Shown here piece by piece: positions 1 through 5,228 of a DNA stretch of 10,620 bases. The notes under the pieces were generated by a model. That model searched no databases. It saw nothing but the letters and a program-made list of their open reading frames with translations, and was not told the origin of the DNA. The number at the start of each line of letters is the position of its first letter. Positions within the stretch are counted from its first letter, which is position 1. This DNA is from an uncultured Treponema sp. (GTDB taxonomy: Bacteria; Spirochaetota; Spirochaetia; Treponematales; Treponemataceae). The stretch covers positions 1-10,620 of the forward strand of contig CALDID010000269.1 in assembly GCA_937901865.1 (NCBI GenBank), in the 5' to 3' direction. The position numbers were made by a program, and so were the translations under genes.

Positions 1-951
1 ACTTACGAAGGTTTGAACGGAGCTGCAAACCCCAATACTGCCACAAGCTACACGGTTGAAAGCGAGACAATCACTTTGCAGGATTTTAGCCACGATGATT
101 ACACATTTGAAGGATGGTTCGATGCTGAAACCGGAGGAAACAAGGTTACAAGCATACCAAAAGGTAGCACGGGTAATAAAACGCTCTACGCACACTGTAC
201 ATGGAAATGGATAGGCACAAAAAATCCGACAACGGCAAAAGCCGTGGGTGACATCGTGTTCTCGGACGGCTCGGCGACGGCGTACACAAGCGGCTTGACC
301 TTGACAAGCGAGCAGAAATCAAAAGCGGTCGCCGTCATTTTCTACGCTGGAAGCGCGAGCGACACACTCGGAGCAAAAACGCTCGGCGTGGGATTGCAGA
401 ACGCAACAGGAGATGGCAACACGCTCGAATGGGCACCATATAATACGACAGGTTATACCACAAATTTCACGGACATCCAATGTACGAAAAGCACAACCGC
501 CCCAACTGAAGGCACGGCGTATTACACTTTCACATTTTCAAACACGACCTACTATGTCACTGGCGATTTTGACGGCAGCGACAACTGGGCGAAAGTATGC
601 GCGACTGACAGCACGGCAAGCGAAAACGCGGCGGAAAACTACCCTGCGTTCAACTGGGTGAACAATTACGGTAATTCCCTTTCAGGCGATTACGCCAGTG
701 GCTGGTATCTGCCAAGTTGCGTGGAACTGCGAATTTTGTACGATAACAAGGACACGGTGAACGCCGCGCTCGAAGCGGCGGGCGGAACGGAAATGGAAAT
801 CTCGGACACAGGCTACTGGTCGTCTAGTCATAATCCTTCCGGCAATAATTACCCCGCTTGGTGGGTGAGGTTCAACGACAACGACGGCTACATCACCTAC
901 GGCATAGACGAGCACGACAAAAAGTCAGTTTGTGCAGTCCGTGCTTTTTAG
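1..951 (+). CDS. Partial surface protein: InlB-type repeat plus DUF1566-like C-terminal domain
   Basis: The reading frame is open from the first base, so the N-terminus lies outside the window; 316 residues remain, ending at TAG 949-951. Residues about 1-67 match a Listeria-Bacteroides repeat (InlB B-repeat, Flg_new type): a SYTVESETITL strand, YTFEGWFD, and a closing LYAHCTW where the family usually has YAxWT. Residues about 80-316 resemble the DUF1566/Lcl_C (C-type-lectin or FGE-like) domain, with WYLPSCVEL, a GYWSSS motif and the ending CAVRAF. Such architectures are common in secreted or surface proteins of gut spirochaetes and often occur as many paralogues. A role in adhesion or ligand display is inference. 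Tandem InlB-type repeats and a signal peptide would be expected upstream but cannot be seen. The 3' end resembles variable regions of diversity-generating retroelement targets (see findings). Confidence 0.8.
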   Translation, partial: TYEGLNGAANPNTATSYTVESETITLQDFSHDDYTFEGWFDAETGGNKVTSIPKGSTGNKTLYAHCTWKWIGTKNPTTAKAVGDIVFSDGSATAYTSGLTLTSEQKSKAVAVIFYAGSASDTLGAKTLGVGLQNATGDGNTLEWAPYNTTGYTTNFTDIQCTKSTTAPTEGTAYYTFTFSNTTYYVTGDFDGSDNWAKVCATDSTASENAAENYPAFNWVNNYGNSLSGDYASGWYLPSCVELRILYDNKDTVNAALEAAGGTEMEISDTGYWSSSHNPSGNNYPAWWVRFNDNDGYITYGIDEHDKKSVCAVRAF

Positions 952-986
952 CGGCGCGGGCAAAGCGACCGATTCAACTATTTAAC

Positions 987-1073
987 TAGACCTGTTCGAT
1001 AATTGTCATTATCGGGCTCGACCCGTTTTTACGCAGAATTAAGCTGTCATTATCGGGCTTGTCCCGATAATCT
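987..1073 (+). repeat. Compound interspersed palindromic repeat, two copies
   Basis: TAGACCTGTTCGATAAT (987-1003) runs directly into a TGTCATTATCGGG half-palindrome (1004-1029). A second complete copy follows at 1045-1073, in which ATTATCGGG pairs with CCCGATAAT across a short loop. Related copies occur on the minus strand at 1114-1154 and 3190-3215, and on the plus strand at 10437-10478 and 10504-10532. The general form is TGTCATT, variable bases, CTTGA, then the reverse complement of the first arm. The family resembles the REP-like intergenic palindromes of many bacterial genomes. Any function, such as terminator or nucleoid-protein site, is unknown. Confidence 0.7.
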
Positions 1074-1091
1074 GAGGCACAGCCTCTTTTT
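1074..1091 (+). terminator. Short triloop hairpin with T-run, possible terminator
   Basis: GAGGC (1074-1078), loop ACA and GCCTC (1082-1086) form a five-base-pair hairpin followed by five T residues. It lies about 120 bases after the DUF1566-type gene and may end that transcript. The stem is short, so termination would be weak. The shape, with an ACA triloop and T-run, matches the hairpins found after the stop codons of three other genes here. Confidence 0.4.
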
Positions 1092-1113
1092 CAAAACTGC
1101 CTAGAACAGATAG

Positions 1114-1154
1114 CTTCCCGTGTCAAGCACTCACAATGACATAAGGTTTCCGAA
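1114..1154 (-). repeat. Degenerate interspersed palindrome, minus-strand copy
   Basis: Read on the minus strand, this contains GTTCGGAAACCTTATGTCATTG followed by a variable stretch, GCTTGACAC and GGGAAG; the first block lines up almost base for base with GTTTGGAAACCTTAAGTCATTG at 10444-10465 on the plus strand. This shows that the GGAAACCTTA block and the TGTCATT palindrome travel together as one element. Confidence 0.6.
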
Positions 1155-1331
1155 CTAAAATATATACTGATGCTGTAGATACTACCATATTAAAAAGCCT
1201 TATTCAACACGGTTAATGGCTGTTTTTGCAGAGATAGAGAGGAAAAAAGCAGAAAAGAATTTTCAGAAAAACTATATAAAAATAGAAAAACAGAAATGAG
1301 TGTATTAGAATAAAGGGTAAGAATACTTTTT

Positions 1332-1337
1332 AAGGAG
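1332..1337 (+). promoter_or_regulatory. Ribosome-binding site that fixes the start of the LolA-like gene
   Basis: AAGGAG lies five bases before ATG 1343. An in-frame GTG at 1337 would overlap this site, so ATG 1343 is preferred. Confidence 0.8.
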
Positions 1338-1342
1338 TGAAT

Positions 1343-2158
1343 ATGAAACTTTTGAAAGCTGTTGTTGCAATGACTTTATCGCTTTCGCTTGCTTCCGCAG
1401 CATTTGCTGATGAAGCGTATGATGTGGTAAAGAAGTTTACCGAACTTTCGCGCCCTGATTGTTCAAAGGCACAGATGCTTTTGGAAATCAAAAACAAGAA
1501 CGGAACGGTTGAAACTCGTGAAATGATTGAATACGGTATGAACGAAGAGTTGACAAACGTTGTTTTCGATATTCAGAAGGATTCAACAAAAAAATATGCA
1601 GGTGTACGCGTTCTTCAGGCAGAAAAGACAAATAAGGAAGACGACCGCTGGATTTACGAGCCATCTTTGCGCAATGTCCGCCGTATTCAGACAGGAGAGC
1701 GTTCAGGTTCATTCGTCGGCTGTGAGTTCACCTACAACGATATGACAATCCGCAAGGTTGACGAAGACAAACACGAGATGATGAACGCAAATGCAACAAT
1801 TACGGTGAACGGCACAACGTACAACTGCTGGCAGATTAAGAGTGTGCCAATCAAGAAGAACGATATTGAGTATGGCTACCGTATCTGCTGGTATGACAAA
1901 AAATCGTATCTTCCTGTGCAGATGGAATACTACGACAAGAAAGACCCTAAACTCAAGATAAAGTCATTTATCATCGAGAAAATCGAGAATGTAAAGGGTG
2001 TTACTGGTAAATCTTATGTGCTTCGTCGCGCTTGTACGATTACGAACCACATCACAGGACGTTCAACAAGAGTGAGCGTAAAGAACTTTGAGTTTGACAA
2101 CTCTAAGACGGTAAACAAGAAGAACTTTACAACCAACTGGCTTATGACAGGCAAATGA
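1343..2158 (+). CDS. Secreted LolA-like outer-membrane lipoprotein-sorting family protein
   Basis: The product is 271 residues. Residues 1-22 form a clear Sec signal peptide (KLLK, a hydrophobic core, then AFA before DEAY), so the mature protein is probably periplasmic. It fits the outer membrane lipoprotein-sorting group (COG2834, PF17131-like). The best marker is residues 101-134, DRWIYEP followed by NVRRI and GSFVGCEF, the typical core that precedes the ExDM/YNDM stretch. No lipobox cysteine is present. In other bacteria this subfamily often sits beside RND-type exporters and may carry lipids or lipoproteins to the outer membrane. No exporter gene is adjacent here, so the cargo is unknown. 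Length is normal for the family. The gene appears to be monocistronic: it has its own Shine-Dalgarno site, is followed by a strong terminator, and its neighbour is convergent. Confidence 0.82.
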   Translation: MKLLKAVVAMTLSLSLASAAFADEAYDVVKKFTELSRPDCSKAQMLLEIKNKNGTVETREMIEYGMNEELTNVVFDIQKDSTKKYAGVRVLQAEKTNKEDDRWIYEPSLRNVRRIQTGERSGSFVGCEFTYNDMTIRKVDEDKHEMMNANATITVNGTTYNCWQIKSVPIKKNDIEYGYRICWYDKKSYLPVQMEYYDKKDPKLKIKSFIIEKIENVKGVTGKSYVLRRACTITNHITGRSTRVSVKNFEFDNSKTVNKKNFTTNWLMTGK

Positions 2159-2159
2159 C

Positions 2160-2200
2160 AGCCAGAGGCTGTTTTGTAAGAGCTAGAGGCTGTAAGGCAT
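2160..2200 (+). repeat. Stop-codon-linked tandem hairpin array (about two units)
   Basis: The TGA stop (2156-2158) is followed directly by CAGCC. A 21-base unit occupies 2160-2180: AGCC, loop AGA, GGCTG, then TTTTG and TAAG. A second, truncated unit (AGCT, AGA, GGCTG) covers 2181-2192. ACAGCC with GGCTGT forms a six-base-pair triloop hairpin before a T-run. The same junction TGACAGCC follows the chemoreceptor gene at 10283-10290. Confidence 0.75.
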
Positions 2201-2210
2201 AAACAATAAA

Positions 2211-2241
2211 AGCTAAAGGTGATAACGCCTTTGGCTTTTTT
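2211..2241 (+). terminator. Rho-independent terminator of the LolA-like gene
   Basis: AGCTAAAGG (2211-2219) pairs with CCTTTGGCT (2228-2236), with one G-U pair, around an eight-base loop. Five to six T residues follow. It lies 52 bases after the stop and faces the convergent DUF3791 gene. Confidence 0.85.
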
Positions 2242-2247
2242 ATTTGC

Positions 2248-2463
2248 TTAATCGTTAGAACTTTGGATTAGTCTATCAATATCATCAAATGCGTTTTCAA
2301 TTCGCTCTTGGTGATATTGAAAATAGCTGTCATATATTTCTTGTGTTATTCCTTTTTTATCCCATTCTTTCAGCACGTCGCCTGTTGGCATATTTTTATA
2401 GGCAGCATAATGCTCTAGCAGATAAATAAAGAACCACATTTCTTCGTCTAGCTTCTTTAGCAC
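2248..2463 (-). CDS. DUF3791 family small protein, partner of the DUF3990 ART-like protein
   Basis: This 71-residue, acidic, probably cytoplasmic and helical protein has the DUF3791 pattern: EEMWFFIYLLEHYA near the start, then a KEWDKKGI stretch and a C-terminal DIDRLIQ segment. The start is GTG at 2463-2461, preceded by a G-rich stretch (CGGGGGC) at good spacing. It overlaps the TAG stop of the upstream gene by one base (TAGTG), a strong sign of translational coupling. DUF3791 proteins repeatedly neighbour DUF3990 proteins in Firmicutes, Bacteroidetes and spirochaetes. A role as antitoxin or targeting partner is inferred from this pairing and has not been shown here. Confidence 0.78.
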   Translation of the reverse strand: MLKKLDEEMWFFIYLLEHYAAYKNMPTGDVLKEWDKKGITQEIYDSYFQYHQERIENAFDDIDRLIQSSND

Positions 2464-3062
2464 TATTGCCCCCGTATGTAAATAGAATTATAGGGATTTC
2501 CTGTTACTATTTCATTTTCCCAAATATCAAAAATCCCGTTTTCTCCTATTGAGTTAAGCCCATTGTCAACATCTTCTAATAATTTATGCGTATCTGATTC
2601 AACAAATTTTCTCAATGCGTCCAGTCGGCTATACCCATATTTTTCTATAATTAAATCAGCAACCGAATGGTCGTAATATAATGCGATTTCATCTGTGAAC
2701 GTGCCTGCTATATATTGGTTTATTACATCAATCGTTCTATCGTTTGCTACAGGTCCAATAATAACGTCAAAATCATCATTGCTATTTTGATTAGTCCTGT
2801 GGGCTACAACGAATTTGAGCCAATCGATATTTGCACTATCAAATTTTAGGATATGCAAATTTGACCACTTTGGTTCGACTATTTCAAAAACTGAAATGCA
2901 CGGTTTTCCTATTTTTCGCAAATGAGCTGTACGCAATGCCCATTTTTCAGCTTGATTGTAATCAGATTTTGCATAAAACCCTGCTCCAAAATCAAGAGAT
3001 TTTCGCGAATAATTCAAACGAGGTGTGTCTATTATCACATTACTGCCATGGTACAAGAGCAT
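2463..3062 (-). CDS. DUF3990 family, ADP-ribosyltransferase-like protein (putative toxin)
   Basis: The product is 199 residues with no signal peptide. It begins LLYHGSN, where His5 fits the first ART-fold motif. LDFGAGFYAKSD at residues 23-34 has Tyr30 in the second motif position, followed by QAEKWALRTA. Residues 97-108, DFDVIIGPVAND, are a hallmark of DUF3990. The family is placed with ADP-ribosyltransferase-like folds that would transfer ADP-ribose from NAD+ to a target; activity and target here are inference. Residues beyond about 130 are less familiar. The start is ATG 3060-3062; only a weak, distant AGGA (about 14 bases upstream) is seen, and TTGACG at 3094-3099 is a possible -35. The gene is visibly richer in A+T than its neighbours, which suggests acquisition by transfer. 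It is translationally coupled to DUF3791 downstream. Confidence 0.82.
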   Translation of the reverse strand: MLLYHGSNVIIDTPRLNYSRKSLDFGAGFYAKSDYNQAEKWALRTAHLRKIGKPCISVFEIVEPKWSNLHILKFDSANIDWLKFVVAHRTNQNSNDDFDVIIGPVANDRTIDVINQYIAGTFTDEIALYYDHSVADLIIEKYGYSRLDALRKFVESDTHKLLEDVDNGLNSIGENGIFDIWENEIVTGNPYNSIYIRGQ

Positions 3063-3146
3063 TTTTCAATATATTTCCTAAGCATTATTATTACGTCAAA
3101 ACAAAAAAAATACAATAGCTTTTTCATTTTGAAATACATCTAGCCT

Positions 3147-3183
3147 AAAAAAAAACACGCCTCTTGTGAAAAAGAAGCGTGTT
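3147..3183 (-). terminator. Rho-independent terminator of the outer membrane protein gene
   Basis: On the minus strand AACACGC and an inner TTCTT pair with AAGAG and GCGTGTT around a six-base loop. This gives about 12 pairs including one wobble, followed by nine T residues. The wobble pair is a mismatch in plus-strand RNA, so the structure favours the minus strand. It lies about 110 bases beyond the stop. Confidence 0.85.
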
Positions 3184-3189
3184 GTATGG

Positions 3190-3215
3190 TTTCCGTGTCA
3201 AGCACGAAAATGACA
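3190..3215 (-). repeat. Interspersed TGTCATT palindrome, minus-strand copy
   Basis: Read on the minus strand it begins TGTCATTTTCGTG, then CTTGA, then CACGGAAA. It belongs to the same family as the copies at 1045-1073 and 10504-10532, and sits between the hairpin array and the terminator of the outer membrane protein gene. Confidence 0.6.
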
Positions 3216-3225
3216 TTTGTCAGCT

Positions 3226-3289
3226 TTTACAAAACAGCCTGTGGGTGCAAAATCACCCTGTGGGTGCAAAATCAGCCTGTGGCTGCTGT
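3226..3289 (-). repeat. Tandem hairpin array after the outer membrane protein gene (three units)
   Basis: On the minus strand, shortly after the TAA stop, three units repeat with a 19-base period (plus-strand 3273-3291, 3254-3272 and 3235-3253). Each has CCACAGG followed by CTG or GTG and a T-run, then GCAC or GTAA. CAGCC, ACA, GGCTG forms the same triloop hairpin as in the arrays at 2160 and 10285. The period is 19 here against 21 in the other two arrays, so the units are related but not identical. Confidence 0.75.
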
Positions 3290-3292
3290 GCC

Positions 3293-5098
3293 TTAGAACT
3301 CGTAGCGGACTGAAGCCTGTACGAATGACTTAGTGTGCCACTTTGTGCTGTCAGCTGTGAAGTTGTAGAACTCTCCGTTCTCGTTCCAGCAGTAAAGAAC
3401 GCCACCAGAAACGCCAAGATTCATACCGTCAACAACTTTGTAATTCACTTTTGGCTGTACACACCATTCATTGTTCTCAATTCCCCAAATCACTGTAACT
3501 TCTGGCTTGAGGTTCTCATAAAGGAATGTGTCGCTGATGTTCACAACAAGGCGGTTTGAAATGTAGTTGTCATCGCTGTTGTAATCAACATCGGCTTTCT
3601 TGTATACGCCATCGATTTTGTTGTTGTTAAGAATGTACTTACCTGTTTCCTGCACGTTAAGGCTTACATTGTGGAAAAGGTTGATGTCGAAACCGCCGAG
3701 CCACTCAATAGAGTTGTTGTGTACCCACGGATTATCGCCCGCTGTATCTTTTGTGAGGTTGTAGCCGAACTCCCATCTTGTATTGAACTTCCATACAACA
3801 AAAGCCGCTTCAAGACCGAATGTCTGCTTCTGGTCGTACTGCAAGAACTTTTCATCTTCTGAAAGAGAGCCTGTTGCAAGATATGTTTCAAGTGCGCTTT
3901 CAAGTTTTGAATAGTTGAAAGAAGGCTGTTTGTAGTGTCCATAGTAGTAGCTTGCACCAACGTCTACAGAACCGATTGTACCGAGTACGCGAACACCTGC
4001 CTGACCATAGCGGAGCTGATTTGTATCAGGATACAAAACGCTTGAATCAGAAGACATAGCAGAAGCATTGTTCAAAGCAAGTGTGTAAGCTGTATTCGCT
4101 GCTGCTAATTTTTTAGTTAAAAGAGCTTCAACAGCTTTGCTTGTGTCTGTGCTATTATTTTCTAAACACCACGACTGAATATCTGTTGTGGAAAGTCCTA
4201 ATTCTGCAAGTTCTTTCATAACTTGAATTTGTGCTGTTGCCTCATTTGTAGCAGTTGCATTTATAGCAGCTACAGTGTTTGCAATCGTGCGAGTTTTTTC
4301 AAGCGTTTCGATTGCAGCAGCGATTTTTGCTTGTGCGCTACTAGAAATAGTGTTTGTTAATGTTGTTTGTGCATTAGGAGCCCAAATGCCGCTTGAAGCG
4401 AAGCGGTCGGCTGTCATCATTGGGGTGTAAACGCCCTGCACGCTCCAGTTTCCCGTGTTGAACTTAATGCTAAGCATAGGCTCTGCAATACGGCGGTCGA
4501 TGTATTCGCCAAAGATAAAGTCTGTGTAGTCGTTTGCGTTGAAGTTGTCGAGAACGTGGAGTTTATCGCCTTTGCCCCAAACAACCTTCATCTTTCCGCC
4601 CTCAATAACAAAGTTACCAAGGAAAAGGCGTGCTGTTGCTTCGTCAAGAATATCCTCATTGTATTCGCCAAGAGAGTTCTTGTTAAACTTGAGCTTGAAC
4701 TCCATTTCTGAACTCTGCGCACTGTAGCCCAAAGTCATATTTGCATACGGATTAGATGCTGTAGTCATATCAGAAACTTTTGCATCGTCCACTTCTGTTA
4801 CTGTATGGATATAGCCTCTCATATCTACGCCTGTTTCTGCGTTGATATAGTATGTTGGTGCGCTGTCGTCTGAGCTAAAATCATCAAAGTCGCCACCGAA
4901 ATCGTCAGAGCTTCCCCAATCGTCTGAAGAATATTCTTCCTCTGTTGCTTCCGTTGTTTCGCTATCGTCTGCTACAGCGTCTGTTTCTGCGGTGATTTCT
5001 GTGTCCTCTGCGCTTGCGTCAGCTTCCTGAGCAATGAGTGCAGAAGATGCAAATATACTTGCCATCGTGAAAAGAGCAAGTTTGTTGATTTTCTTCAT
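3293..5098 (-). CDS. Outer membrane beta-barrel (porin-like) protein with acidic N-terminal segment
   Basis: The product is 601 residues from ATG 5098, with GAGGAG about nine bases upstream; an in-frame TTG at 5116 overlaps that site and is rejected. Residues 1-24 are a signal peptide (KKINK, hydrophobic core, ALIAQ). Residues about 25-80 are strikingly acidic and low in complexity (runs of D, E, S, G). From about 85 on, the sequence alternates polar and aromatic residues like a barrel and ends RYEF, with a terminal phenylalanine suited to BAM-mediated insertion. Residues 174-192 (WGKGDKL, then LDNFNANDY) recall DUF1302-like spirochaetal outer membrane proteins. An alanine-rich, helix-like insertion spans about 240-350. 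A role as a channel is inferred from the barrel. It lies 130 bases downstream of the co-directional GH105 gene with no clear terminator between, but also has a possible promoter of its own. Confidence 0.75.
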   Translation of the reverse strand: MKKINKLALFTMASIFASSALIAQEADASAEDTEITAETDAVADDSETTEATEEEYSSDDWGSSDDFGGDFDDFSSDDSAPTYYINAETGVDMRGYIHTVTEVDDAKVSDMTTASNPYANMTLGYSAQSSEMEFKLKFNKNSLGEYNEDILDEATARLFLGNFVIEGGKMKVVWGKGDKLHVLDNFNANDYTDFIFGEYIDRRIAEPMLSIKFNTGNWSVQGVYTPMMTADRFASSGIWAPNAQTTLTNTISSSAQAKIAAAIETLEKTRTIANTVAAINATATNEATAQIQVMKELAELGLSTTDIQSWCLENNSTDTSKAVEALLTKKLAAANTAYTLALNNASAMSSDSSVLYPDTNQLRYGQAGVRVLGTIGSVDVGASYYYGHYKQPSFNYSKLESALETYLATGSLSEDEKFLQYDQKQTFGLEAAFVVWKFNTRWEFGYNLTKDTAGDNPWVHNNSIEWLGGFDINLFHNVSLNVQETGKYILNNNKIDGVYKKADVDYNSDDNYISNRLVVNISDTFLYENLKPEVTVIWGIENNEWCVQPKVNYKVVDGMNLGVSGGVLYCWNENGEFYNFTADSTKWHTKSFVQASVRYEF

Positions 5099-5133
5099 AA
5101 TGTTTCTTCTCCTCAAAACAAAGATGTTGAATC

Positions 5134-5180
5134 ATTTAAGCACAAATAACACATTTTTTCAAGTGCAATATCTGTGCTTA
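5134..5180 (-). promoter_or_regulatory. Possible promoter and inverted repeat upstream of the outer membrane protein gene
   Basis: On the minus strand TTGAAA (5157-5162) and TTAAAT (5134-5139) are 17 bases apart, a plausible but imperfect sigma-70 pair. An exact eight-base inverted repeat, TAAGCACA at 5137-5144 and TGTGCTTA at 5173-5180, encloses most of this region and could be an operator. Confidence 0.35.
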
Positions 5181-5228
5181 TTTTCTATTTTATCGCATTT
5201 TGAGGAGATTTCACGCATTAGGCGCAAA

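Larger units (their letters stand above)
952..1342. other. Non-coding spacer rich in short dispersed repeats
   Basis: No credible gene is present. The start is an uninterrupted G/C run directly after the TAG stop (951-961). A TAGACCTGTT-type module (987-1003) follows, then two plus-strand TGTCATT palindromes (1004-1029 and 1045-1073), a triloop hairpin with a T-run (1074-1091) and a degenerate minus-strand copy of the same palindrome family (1114-1154). From about 1160 the DNA becomes A+T-rich and leads to the ribosome-binding site of the next gene. A TATATAA stretch near 1271-1277 could be a -10 element, but no matching -35 is convincing. Confidence 0.75.

Noticed and set aside
952..1336. 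tRNA or structured RNA gene in the first spacer
   Set aside because: The hairpins are short dispersed palindromes; no cloverleaf, T-loop motif or CCA-type end was found.
1337..1342. GTG start for the LolA-like gene
   Set aside because: It overlaps AAGGAG; ATG 1343 has correct spacing and a standard signal peptide.
2831..3143. Two plus-strand open frames antisense to the DUF3990 gene
   Set aside because: They oppose a gene with clear family motifs, are low in complexity, and extend into A-rich non-coding DNA.
3226..3290. Possible CRISPR array
   Set aside because: Units are directly adjacent 19-mers with no spacers, and there is no cas gene in the window.
5099..5116. TTG start for the outer membrane protein, 18 bases upstream of the chosen ATG
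   Set aside because: It would place the start inside the GAGGAG ribosome site and add basic residues before a normal signal peptide.
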